The position numbers were made by a program, and so were the translations under genes. A stretch of DNA of 8,377 bases from Acinetobacter sp. UBA6641. GTDB lineage: Bacteria > Pseudomonadota > Gammaproteobacteria > Pseudomonadales > Moraxellaceae. Where the stretch lies: contig DKLL01000040.1 of assembly GCA_002455755.1 (NCBI GenBank), positions 16,581 through 24,957 of the forward strand. Reading direction: 5' to 3'. Below are positions 1 to 6,382 of this stretch, piece after piece (the stretch's first letter is position 1; each line of letters opens with the position of its first letter). Under the pieces are notes generated by a model that ran no database searches, had not been told where the DNA came from, and saw only the letters and a program-made list of their open reading frames with translations.

Positions 1-202
1 CGGCCTGGCGCATGGCAAAAACTTCCGCATGTGGTTGCCCGGCCTTCGGATGAAAGCCCTCCCCAACCAGTTGACCATCTTTAACGATGACACAGCCGAC
101 ATTGGGATTGGGTTTAGTGGAGTATTGTCCGAGTCGTGCTAATTCAATCGCAAGTTGCATCCATGCTTGATCTTGTTGGGAGTTTTGACTGAACTCAGAC
201 AT
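1..202 (-). CDS. ribD: RibD N-terminus (riboflavin biosynthesis deaminase/reductase), partial
   Basis: RibD is the bifunctional enzyme that deaminates the pyrimidine product of GTP cyclohydrolase II and then reduces its ribosyl side chain in riboflavin synthesis. Only the first 67 codons are present; the gene runs off the left edge. Visible is the start of the cytidine-deaminase-like domain: the PNPNVGCVIVKDG block (residues 31-43) and the zinc site PHAEVFAM (57-64), where H58 is the expected zinc ligand and E60 the catalytic glutamate. The ATG at 200-202 is preceded by an AAGAG element at SD distance. It begins 24 bp after the nrdR stop on the same strand, so the two are probably co-transcribed; nrdR-ribD adjacency is common in gammaproteobacteria. 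Identification rests on the deaminase motifs; the reductase half lies outside the window. Confidence 0.93.
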   Translation of the reverse strand, partial: MSEFSQNSQQDQAWMQLAIELARLGQYSTKPNPNVGCVIVKDGQLVGEGFHPKAGQPHAEVFAMRQA

Positions 203-226
203 TACATGCTCTTGGAAAATAAAATT

Positions 227-685
227 TTAGTGTTCGCGCTGTTGCATCTGTTCAATTTGACGACGGAAGGCTTCAACATCCTGGAAATCCTGGTAGACCG
301 AAGCAAAACGGACATAAGCGACATGATCCAGGGCAAATAAAGCCTGCATCACAATTTCACCAATGGTCCGAGATTTGACATCGCGCTCACCTAAACGGCG
401 AATCTGCAACTGGATATCGCTAAGGACGGTTTCAATCTGTTCCTGGGTTACCGGACGTTTCTGTAAAGCATGCATTAACGAACGACGCATTTTTGCCTCA
501 TCAAAAGGTTCACTCTTGCCATCGGATTTAATCACCCGGGGCATGACCACCTCATAGGTTTCAAAGGTAGTAAAACGTTCACCACAACCGAGACATTCAC
601 GACGGCGGCGAATCTGGCAGCCTTCGGCAGCCAGACGCGAATCAATCACTTTACTGTCTGCAGCGTTGCAAAATGGACAATGCAT
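227..685 (-). CDS. nrdR: Transcriptional repressor NrdR
   Basis: NrdR is a zinc-ribbon/ATP-cone repressor that senses nucleotide state and represses ribonucleotide reductase operons by binding paired NrdR boxes. The 152-residue protein has the usual family length. The N-terminal zinc ribbon is complete, with C3-x2-C6 and C31-x2-C34, and a basic RRRR tract (26-29) between the pairs. The ATP-cone domain follows from about residue 49 (PRVIKSDG) to about 139. The C-terminal tail ([13 protein letters not shown]) is typical of the family. No good Shine-Dalgarno sequence precedes the ATG (the upstream bases are AATTAAACCGCT), but the CPFC motif starting at residue 3 fixes the start. It is the first gene of a likely nrdR-ribD unit. 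No NrdR box or nrd gene was found nearby, so its targets lie elsewhere. Confidence 0.97.
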   Translation of the reverse strand: MHCPFCNAADSKVIDSRLAAEGCQIRRRRECLGCGERFTTFETYEVVMPRVIKSDGKSEPFDEAKMRRSLMHALQKRPVTQEQIETVLSDIQLQIRRLGERDVKSRTIGEIVMQALFALDHVAYVRFASVYQDFQDVEAFRRQIEQMQQREH

Positions 686-719
686 AGCGGTTTAATTGAA
701 CAAATCAAATCGGATTTAG

Positions 720-728
720 AGTGTAGCA
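720..728 (-). promoter_or_regulatory. Probable extended -10 promoter of nrdR-ribD
   Basis: On the minus strand the bases read TGCTACACT, matching the extended -10 pattern TGnTAnnnT. The hexamer TACACT ends 34 bp upstream of the nrdR start codon, giving a predicted leader of about 27 nt. No good -35 hexamer lies 16-18 bp upstream, which is compatible with an extended -10 promoter. It sits between nrdR and the amtB terminator, so nrdR does not need read-through from amtB. Confidence 0.5.
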
Positions 729-766
729 AAAATTCTGCTCTTTGTAGAGGCTTACGCAAGATATGG

Positions 767-793
767 AAAAAAAACAGCCCTTCCGGGCTGTTT
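767..793 (-). terminator. Intrinsic terminator after amtB
   Basis: A perfect 9-bp stem (AAACAGCCC at 772-780 pairing with GGGCTGTTT at 785-793) encloses a TTCC tetraloop. On the minus strand it is followed by eight T residues (the A run at 767-774 on the plus strand). It lies about 30 bp past the amtB stop codon, the right place and orientation to end the glnK-amtB transcript before the nrdR promoter. Confidence 0.9.
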
Positions 794-823
794 CACACAA
801 TATATTGATTATTAGTTTTTAGA

Positions 824-2224
824 TTATTCTACACGTTCGCCATGTTGACTTAAGTCTAGACCCATACGTTCGTCATCATTTGCAACACGGATACCCATCA
901 CCAGATCAATCACTTTTAGAATGATGAAGGTCAATACTGCAGAGTAAGCAATGGTTGCTAGTACACCTTCAAGTTGTACCCATAATTGATGCATCATGTC
1001 TGTTGGCACTTTATCGCCCATGATGAATTCACTGGCAAATACAGCAGTCAGGATTGCACCGACAATACCGCCTACACCATGCAGACCAAAGGCATCCAAA
1101 GAGTCATCTGCTTTAAGTGCACGTTTAAGCGCTGTAATGCCCCAGAAACAGACTACACCACCGATCAGACCCATGGCTAAAGCACCGCCTACAGTCACGA
1201 AACCTGCTGCTGGCGTAATCACTACCAGACCTGCAACTGCACCAGATGCACCACCTAATACAGACGCTTTACCACGAACCACTTTTTCAGTAATCAACCA
1301 GGCAATTGCCGCGGCTGCCGCTGCAACTTGTGTTACAACCAGTGCATAACCCGCTGAACCATTTGCCCCGAGTGCCGAACCGCCATTGAAGCCGAACCAG
1401 CCGACCCAAACCAGGCTGGCACCAACCACGGTTAAAGTCAGGTTATGCGGAGCCATAGATTCACGGCCCAAGCCCATACGTTTACCGAGCATGTATGCAG
1501 CAACCAGACCTGCAACACCCGAGTTGATATGAACCACCGTACCACCAGCAAAGTCGAGTGCACCATCATTTGCTAACCAGCCACCACCCCATACCCAGTG
1601 GGTAATTGGCGCGTAAACAATCACGCTCCAAAGCGTAATGAATGCCACAAATGCCCCAAATTTCATACGCTCCGCAATCGAACCGGTAATAATGGCTACA
1701 GTAATGATGGCAAAGGTCATTTGGAAAATGACAAACAGAATTTCTGGAATTGTGCCTGTTAAGGCATCTGGGGTAATGCCGGATAGCATGATTTTATCCA
1801 GATTACCAATGAATGCATTGCCACTGCCAAAGGCTAAGCTATAGCCAATCACCACCCAGGTAATACTGACAATTGCAGCCGCAACAAAGCTGTGTGCCAT
1901 AGTGCCCAGCACGTTTTTCTTACGAACCATACCGCCATAAAATAATGCGAGGCCTGGAATGGTCATGAGTAAAACCAGTGCGGTAGATACTAAAATCCAC
2001 GATGTGTCACCTGTGTCTAATTTTGGTTCTTCTTCGGCAGGTGCTGGTGCTTGTTCAGCTGGAGCAGGTGCCGCAGCTAATTCAGAATTTGTTGTTTCAG
2101 TAGTTTCAGTCACTACTACATTTTCAGAAGGAGTGGATGCTGCTGTTAGCGCTTCTTCAGCCCATGCAACAGAACCACCTAAAAGTGCGCCAGACAGACT
2201 CAGCGCAATCAGCATTTTTTTCAT
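824..2224 (-). CDS. amtB: Ammonium transporter AmtB
   Basis: This is an inner-membrane Amt/Rh-family ammonium channel, trimeric in its relatives and blocked by GlnK when nitrogen is plentiful. The 466-residue protein has a signal peptide (cleavage likely after AWA, residue 22). A Thr/Glu- then Pro/Ala-rich periplasmic stretch (about 23-74) follows, then the usual 11 membrane spans. The pore residues known from E. coli AmtB can be placed by motif: F171 and F279 (gate), W212 and S283 (outer site), D224, and the twin histidines H232 (DFAGGTVVHINSG) and H382 (FGLHGVGG). The cytosolic tail, with ERMGLDLSQHGE, is the GlnK-contact region. It follows glnK by 59 bp, and a GGGGGA element precedes the ATG. 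The extended N-terminal stretch is longer than in E. coli AmtB; otherwise it is an ordinary family member. Confidence 0.97.
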   Translation of the reverse strand: MKKMLIALSLSGALLGGSVAWAEEALTAASTPSENVVVTETTETTNSELAAAPAPAEQAPAPAEEEPKLDTGDTSWILVSTALVLLMTIPGLALFYGGMVRKKNVLGTMAHSFVAAAIVSITWVVIGYSLAFGSGNAFIGNLDKIMLSGITPDALTGTIPEILFVIFQMTFAIITVAIITGSIAERMKFGAFVAFITLWSVIVYAPITHWVWGGGWLANDGALDFAGGTVVHINSGVAGLVAAYMLGKRMGLGRESMAPHNLTLTVVGASLVWVGWFGFNGGSALGANGSAGYALVVTQVAAAAAAIAWLITEKVVRGKASVLGGASGAVAGLVVITPAAGFVTVGGALAMGLIGGVVCFWGITALKRALKADDSLDAFGLHGVGGIVGAILTAVFASEFIMGDKVPTDMMHQLWVQLEGVLATIAYSAVLTFIILKVIDLVMGIRVANDDERMGLDLSQHGERVE

Positions 2225-2283
2225 TCGTATCCCCCAACCTAGTTTTTTTGAGTTATTAGCTACTCAGCAAACTTCATGCCAAA

Positions 2284-2658
<375 letters not shown>

Positions 2659-2663
2659 TTATG

Positions 2664-2679
2664 TTCAAATTTCGTGCCA
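2664..2679 (-). promoter_or_regulatory. Sigma-54-like -24/-12 promoter of glnK-amtB
   Basis: The minus strand reads TGGCACGAAATTTGAA, close to the RpoN consensus TGGCACG-N4-TTGCA. The -24 element is perfect. The -12 element has GA where GC is preferred, at the correct 10-bp separation from the -24 GG. The predicted transcript start is near 2653, about 30 nt before the glnK start codon. In enteric bacteria glnK-amtB is known to be transcribed by sigma-54 with NtrC; the same control here is inferred. No good NtrC site (TGCAC-N7-GTGCA) was found upstream. Confidence 0.72.
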
Positions 2680-2709
2680 AAAATTCTAAGGTTGGGGGAA
2701 ATAGAAACT

Positions 2710-2739
2710 TTGACACGAGTTTTCTTTATAACCTATTTT
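2710..2739 (+). promoter_or_regulatory. Candidate sigma-70 promoter, divergent from glnK
   Basis: A perfect TTGACA (2710-2715) is followed after 18 bp by TATTTT (2734-2739). It points toward the UbiK-like gene, about 145 nt away, and lies just behind the glnK sigma-54 element. The -10 hexamer is poor, so use is uncertain. A second, closer candidate lies at 2859-2867. Confidence 0.35.
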
Positions 2740-2808
2740 ATACTTTTACATGAAGTCTGAGTTCTAAAAACTAGACATTTTTACTATAAAATTAACGATT
2801 TTACACAT

Positions 2809-2826
2809 CGGATAAAACTATATCCG
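2809..2826. repeat. Perfect 6-bp inverted repeat, possible operator
   Basis: CGGATA and TATCCG are separated by 6 bp (AAACTA). The dyad lies in the divergent spacer, about 130 bp upstream of the glnK sigma-54 element and 64 bp before the UbiK-like gene. It does not match the NtrC consensus. No U-rich tract follows on either strand, so it is not a terminator. A protein-binding site is possible; no regulator is identified. Confidence 0.35.
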
Positions 2827-2858
2827 GTCGAGTGGGGCTATGGTCCAGATAGGAGCAA

Positions 2859-2867
2859 TGTTACACT
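2859..2867 (+). promoter_or_regulatory. Candidate extended -10 promoter for the UbiK-like gene
   Basis: TGTTACACT matches the extended -10 pattern TGnTAnnnT and resembles the nrdR candidate. The predicted start near 2874 gives a leader of about 16 nt to the ATG at 2890, or 28 nt to the ATG at 2902. No convincing -35 hexamer is present. Confidence 0.4.
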
Positions 2868-2889
2868 ACAGCCTCTTCTCCATCCTTAT

Positions 2890-3129
2890 ATGGACACTGC
2901 AATGATTGAAACCTTATTACAAGCCATCATGGAACAACTCGATCAACCGAAAAAAGATGTTGAACATAATTTACGCGCCCTACTGAATGAAGCGGTCAGT
3001 AAGATGGATCTGGTTTCCAAAGATGAAATTGAACGCCAACGTACCGCCTTAAATAATGCCAACCTCCGCTTAAATGAACTGCTTAAACAGGTTGAAGCTT
3101 TAGAAATTAAAATCAAGAATAATAAATAA
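2890..3129 (+). CDS. ubiK: UbiK/YqiC-like BMFP coiled-coil protein
   Basis: This small protein (79 residues from 2890, 75 from 2902) resembles the BMFP family. In E. coli, UbiK (YqiC) is an accessory factor for aerobic ubiquinone synthesis that binds UbiJ and lipids. The hallmark block is present: LNEAVSKMDLVSKDEIERQ (residues 32-50), followed by a heptad-rich C-terminal coiled coil (about 52-76) ending in a lysine-rich tail. The start is uncertain. The ATG at 2890 has no SD. The ATG at 2902 has a GGA at suitable distance and would begin MIETLL, closer to the E. coli start MIDPKK, so 2902 may be the real one. It diverges from glnK and lies 68 bp upstream of comM. A direct ubiquinone role here is inferred from the family. 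Confidence 0.82.
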   Translation: MDTAMIETLLQAIMEQLDQPKKDVEHNLRALLNEAVSKMDLVSKDEIERQRTALNNANLRLNELLKQVEALEIKIKNNK

Positions 3130-3178
3130 GCACTTTTTTAATGCAAAAAAAGACTAAAAACGATTAAAAATAACGCAC

Positions 3179-3184
3179 TACAAT
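3179..3184 (+). promoter_or_regulatory. Possible -10 element ahead of comM
   Basis: TACAAT ends 13 bp before the comM ATG, in an otherwise A-rich 68-bp spacer with no terminator after the UbiK-like gene. There is no recognisable -35 hexamer, and a start here would leave almost no leader. Read-through from upstream is at least as likely. A GGA at 3185-3187 is the only SD-like element for comM and is distant from the ATG. Confidence 0.2.
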
Positions 3185-3197
3185 GGAACAATAATAA

Positions 3198-4685
3198 ATG
3201 TCTTTTGCGAAAATTTACACTCGAGGTCTGCTTGGACTTCATGCACCCTTAATCGAGGTAGAAGTTCATGTCAGTCAGGGGTTACCTTCTTTAACCATTG
3301 TCGGGCTAGCTGAAGCAGCAGTTCGTGAAAGCAAGGACCGGGTACGTTCTGCCATTATCAATAGTGGTTTTCAATTTCCCACCAAACGTCTCACGATTAA
3401 TTTAGCGCCTGCCGATTTACCTAAAGATGGCTCACGCCTTGATTTGCCGATTGCTCTGGGAATTCTGATTGCTTCAGGGCAACTGCCTGAAAATGTGACC
3501 GATCAGCTGGAATTTATTGGTGAACTGGCTCTGGATGGTCAACTTCGTCCCATCACCGGTATTTTGAGTATTGCGATTGCCTGCCAGCAGTCTGGACATC
3601 AACTGATTTTGCCAGAACAGAATGCCCAAGATGCTTCACAACTGCCCAATTTTGAAGTATTTGCAGCTCATCATTTGAAAGATGTCTGCGAACATTTATC
3701 CAAACAACATCCGCTGCCACAATATCAGGCCAACACTACCAACCCTATAGATCAATACAAATTTGATTTAGCCGATGTCAAAGGTCAACTCCGTCCACGA
3801 CGTGCTTTGGAAATTGCCGCAGCAGGTGGGCATTCCCTGTTATTTAAAGGTCCACCGGGGACAGGCAAAACATTGTTAGCATCACGGCTTGCCAGTATTT
3901 TACCGCCTTTAGATACACAGGAAAATCTGGAAGTTGCCAGTATTTATTCCGTTGCCAATACCTCGCATCCTTTTGGACAGCGCCCTTTTCGCGCACCGCA
4001 CCATACCGCTTCCGCAATTGCCTTGGTGGGTGGCGGTTCACATCCCAAACCCGGTGAAATTACCCTGGCCCATTTGGGCGTATTGTTTTTAGATGAACTG
4101 CCCGAATTTGATCGCAAGGTCCTGGAAGTATTAAGGCAACCGCTCGAATCTAAAGAAATTGTGATCTCGCGTGCGTCCAGACAAATTACCTTTCCGGCGA
4201 ACTTTCAACTGATTGCCGCAATGAATCCCTGCCCTTGCGGCTATGCGTTTAATCAGGACATTCGTTGTCAATGTTCAGCTGATGCGATTAAACGTTACCA
4301 AAATCGCATTTCAGGTCCACTCCTGGACCGGATCGACCTGCATATTGATGTGCCTCCTTTGCAAGCCCATGAATTACAGGATACAGCACCGGTTGAAAAT
4401 TCACAGACAGTGCGGCAACGGGTAATTCAGGCCTATCAACAGCAGATGCAACGGCAACAATGCCTGAATCAGGCTTTAACGCCCCAACAGCTGGAGCAGT
4501 TTGCTTCGCTGGATGCGCAGGCACAAAAAATTATGGAAATGGCACAGCAACGCTTGAATCTGTCTGCGCGGGCTTATCATCGGGTATTACGCGTTGCGCG
4601 AAGCATTGCCGATTTATCGCAACATGCTGACATTCAAAGCCAGCATTTAACCGAAGCTTTGTCCTATCGGACGCAACAGGGCTAA
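3198..4685 (+). CDS. comM: ComM, Mg-chelatase-like AAA+ helicase (YifB family)
   Basis: ComM is a hexameric helicase shown in Vibrio cholerae to promote branch migration during natural transformation, helping incoming DNA integrate. The 495-residue protein is full length for the family. It has an N-terminal ChlI/Lon-protease-like domain (about 1-170), then the Mg-chelatase AAA+ core: Walker A GPPGTGKT (218-225), Walker B VLFLDE (295-300), sensor-1 region AAMNPCPCG (341-348) and arginine-finger motif SGPLLDRID (372-380). A four-cysteine cluster (C345, C347, C357, C359) is also present. The C-terminal Mg_chelatase_C domain spans about 400-495. In A. baumannii this gene is the usual target of AbaR-type resistance islands; here the reading frame is uninterrupted. 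The start is supported by the conserved MSFAKIYTRG N-terminus despite a weak SD. It is likely co-transcribed with the GNAT gene 6 bp downstream. Confidence 0.96.
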   Translation: MSFAKIYTRGLLGLHAPLIEVEVHVSQGLPSLTIVGLAEAAVRESKDRVRSAIINSGFQFPTKRLTINLAPADLPKDGSRLDLPIALGILIASGQLPENVTDQLEFIGELALDGQLRPITGILSIAIACQQSGHQLILPEQNAQDASQLPNFEVFAAHHLKDVCEHLSKQHPLPQYQANTTNPIDQYKFDLADVKGQLRPRRALEIAAAGGHSLLFKGPPGTGKTLLASRLASILPPLDTQENLEVASIYSVANTSHPFGQRPFRAPHHTASAIALVGGGSHPKPGEITLAHLGVLFLDELPEFDRKVLEVLRQPLESKEIVISRASRQITFPANFQLIAAMNPCPCGYAFNQDIRCQCSADAIKRYQNRISGPLLDRIDLHIDVPPLQAHELQDTAPVENSQTVRQRVIQAYQQQMQRQQCLNQALTPQQLEQFASLDAQAQKIMEMAQQRLNLSARAYHRVLRVARSIADLSQHADIQSQHLTEALSYRTQQG

Positions 4686-4691
4686 TCCGAA

Positions 4692-5195
4692 ATGCATAAT
4701 TTACTTATTCGTAATGAAAATCCGGCCGATCATGCTGCAATTAGCCAGCTGATTGAACAGGCATTTAAAAAGCAGCCCTATTCCAGTCATCACGAACAGT
4801 TCATTGTCACTGCACTACGCAAGGCCAATGCACTGACCATTTCTTTAGTCGCTGTTTTAAATCAACATATTGTCGGACATATCGCAATCTCACCGGTACA
4901 AATTTCTTCACATGTACCGGGTTGGTATGGCTTGGGTCTGGTCGCGGTTTTACCCAAATGGCAACTGCAAGGGATCGGTTCAGCCCTCATCCAGGCTGCT
5001 TTGGTTCAATTAAAAGCTCATGCAGCAAAAGGCTGTGTGCTTTTAGGTGATCCGGATTTTTATGCCGAATTTGGCTTTAAAGCCTTGCCTGAACTTATTT
5101 TAGAAAACACTCCACCCAAATATTTTCAAGCGTTGCTTTTTGAGGGAAATTTTCCACAAGGTACGGTGACTTATCATAAGGCTTTTAATATTTAA
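4692..5195 (+). CDS. GNAT-family N-acetyltransferase, YhbS-like
   Basis: This is a 167-residue single-domain GNAT acetyltransferase that should use acetyl-CoA as donor; the acceptor is unknown. Motif A is visible as GLGLVAVLPKWQLQGIGSALI (80-100), with QxxGxG (91-96) as the pyrophosphate-binding loop. The later block LLGDPDFYAEFGFKAL (117-132), with G-D-P-x-x-Y-x-x-F-G-F, is characteristic of the YhbS-like subgroup, and the overall length equals that of E. coli YhbS. The ATG lies 6 bp after the comM stop, with only a weak AGGG in the end of comM as SD, suggesting co-transcription and perhaps translational coupling. Proximity to comM does not by itself show a role in competence. The family call is firm; the subgroup is by motif resemblance. 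Confidence 0.88.
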   Translation: MHNLLIRNENPADHAAISQLIEQAFKKQPYSSHHEQFIVTALRKANALTISLVAVLNQHIVGHIAISPVQISSHVPGWYGLGLVAVLPKWQLQGIGSALIQAALVQLKAHAAKGCVLLGDPDFYAEFGFKALPELILENTPPKYFQALLFEGNFPQGTVTYHKAFNI

Positions 5196-5219
5196 GCCTC
5201 ATAAAATACAGGATAAAGA

Positions 5220-5247
5220 AAAAGGCGATTCACAAGAATCGCCTTTT
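5220..5247. terminator. Bidirectional intrinsic terminator between converging genes
   Basis: A perfect 12-bp stem (AAAAGGCGATTC at 5220-5231 with GAATCGCCTTTT at 5236-5247) encloses an ACAA loop. The plus strand ends in TTTT; on the minus strand the stem is followed by TTTTTCTTT. It lies 24 bp after the GNAT stop and 13 bp after the end of the TorF-family gene on the opposite strand, so it can end both transcripts. Confidence 0.92.
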
Positions 5248-5260
5248 AGTATTCATTAAC

Positions 5261-6004
5261 TTAGAAGCTGTATTTCAAACCTAAAACAACTTTATTTTTC
5301 AAATCAGTGTCATCACGTAATTTACCACCCACAATATAGTCCATGCTTACACTTGCCCCGGTATCACCCAATGGATGGCTTAAACCTACTGTTAAATGAC
5401 GCAAGTTGAAATCTTCTGTGGTATTTAAAGTAAGGCCTTCTAAATCACCACTATCAGAATAGTAATACGCACCTAATGATGTATTCAAAGTAAAGTCTTT
5501 CGGTAAACCATAGCTATAGCTGGCGAGGAAATAGGTATCCCCTGCATTGCCCCAAGTCACATCGTCTGTAAGTGTTTGTGCCGTAATACCAAAACCCTTA
5601 TAGCCTAGACCTACAATGGTTTCAAAAACATTTGAATCATCAGATGGATAATAAACGTAGTAAGTACCACCTACTTTAAAGCTGAGGTCTTCAGTAATTT
5701 TACCGCTGAAACCGGCATATAAGTCATGTTCAAAACTTTGTTCACCAGATTCTGCATAACTGATGTCTAATGTAGAACCCCAATAGCCAGCATAAAAACC
5801 TGAAGCATGACTGTAATCCAAGCCACCTTGCACCGCTGCGCCCGAGTTTTCTAAACTTGCTGTATTACCACGTAATACATATTGAGACACCACTCCAATA
5901 TTACCTGTAAGGGTATGTTCTGATGCAGGTGCCTCTTCTGCGAATGTGAAAGTCGATGCTGTTGCAACCACAGCTAGAGATAATGCTTTAAGAGTAAATT
6001 TCAT
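5261..6004 (-). CDS. TorF-family putative outer-membrane porin, copy 1
   Basis: The 247-residue protein resembles the TorF-family putative porins (Gcw_chp/TIGR02001 type), a family of largely unknown function named from a Shewanella gene near the TMAO reductase system. It has a signal peptide (cleavage likely after TFTFA, residue 22), alternating aromatic-rich beta strands throughout, and a C-terminal phenylalanine (KYSF) as expected for BAM-assembled barrels. Motifs shared with the neighbouring paralogue are LTG (32-34), GYWGST (73-78), FEHDLY (91-96), GNAGD (152-156), LNTS-GA (173-179) and TGAS-S-DY-VGG (215-227). An AGGGGGA element sits 8 nt before the ATG. A 6-bp-stem hairpin lies just upstream of that SD. 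Transport substrate is unknown, and no tor genes are in the window. Confidence 0.87.
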   Translation of the reverse strand: MKFTLKALSLAVVATASTFTFAEEAPASEHTLTGNIGVVSQYVLRGNTASLENSGAAVQGGLDYSHASGFYAGYWGSTLDISYAESGEQSFEHDLYAGFSGKITEDLSFKVGGTYYVYYPSDDSNVFETIVGLGYKGFGITAQTLTDDVTWGNAGDTYFLASYSYGLPKDFTLNTSLGAYYYSDSGDLEGLTLNTTEDFNLRHLTVGLSHPLGDTGASVSMDYIVGGKLRDDTDLKNKVVLGLKYSF

Positions 6005-6012
6005 TATTGGAT

Positions 6013-6035
6013 TCCCCCTACATCGTATTACGATG
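6013..6035 (-). promoter_or_regulatory. SD and adjacent hairpin in the 5' leader of TorF copy 1
   Basis: On the minus strand CATCGT-AAT-ACGATG (6021-6035) forms a perfect 6-bp stem with a 3-base loop. It ends one nucleotide before the AGGGGGA SD (6013-6019). It could affect ribosome access or mRNA stability, or be a DNA operator. The second TorF gene has a hairpin of different sequence in the same place. No convincing -35/-10 pair was found upstream. Confidence 0.45.
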
Positions 6036-6382
6036 GTTTTTTGGTTATTTCGATAAACTCAATGAGGGAGTTGCAATTGCTATGCCAAAAAAAATTTCAG
6101 ATTTTTAAAAATGCTGCATGGGAAAACAATTAATAATTAAGTATCTATTTTTATTAAATTTTTATTTTTTAAAATAAATTTATGATGCAGGCTGAATGCC
6201 TAATGATTATACCTTGATCTTACTTGTAGGAACTTAAACCGACGATCATATAAAATTCATATTTACTTACATCATGCCTCTTTTTAAGGCTATTTTTTCA
6301 TCAGTTTTTTTAATCGTGCATAAAAAAAGTGCACAACTTTACAGCAAATCATACACTTTCAATTATTTTCACTTACAGGAAC
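6036..6382. other. AT-rich spacer between the two TorF genes
   Basis: No plausible gene was found here. The stretch 6100-6180 is almost pure A/T. Weak structures are a 4-bp GC stem plus T-run on the plus strand (6276-6298) and a GTGCA/TGCAC dyad with a 9-nt loop (6316-6334). A 17-bp direct repeat (6222-6238) also recurs at 6371-6387, where it overlaps the copy 2 stop codon. There is no clear intrinsic terminator for copy 2 on the minus strand, so read-through into copy 1 is possible. Confidence 0.5.

Noticed and set aside
996..1349. Open frame of 117 codons on the plus strand within amtB
   Set aside because: It is fully antisense to conserved AmtB membrane spans; the Thr/Pro/Ala composition is that of a shadow frame.
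3131..3152. CTTTTTT/AAAAAAG stem between the UbiK-like gene and comM as a terminator
   Set aside because: The stem is purely A:T except one closing pair, and no T-run follows; it would not terminate well.
4692..5195. GNAT gene as an antibiotic aminoglycoside acetyltransferase
   Set aside because: The GDPDFYAEFGF block and length point to the housekeeping YhbS-like subgroup, and nothing mobile surrounds it.
6156..6181. AT-rich palindrome upstream of TorF copy 1
   Set aside because: It consists only of A and T in a spacer of the same composition; chance symmetry is expected and stability would be low.
6316..6334. GTGCA/TGCAC dyad as the terminator of TorF copy 2
   Set aside because: The stem is 5 bp with a 9-nt loop, and on the minus strand it is followed by GATTAAAAAAAC rather than T residues.
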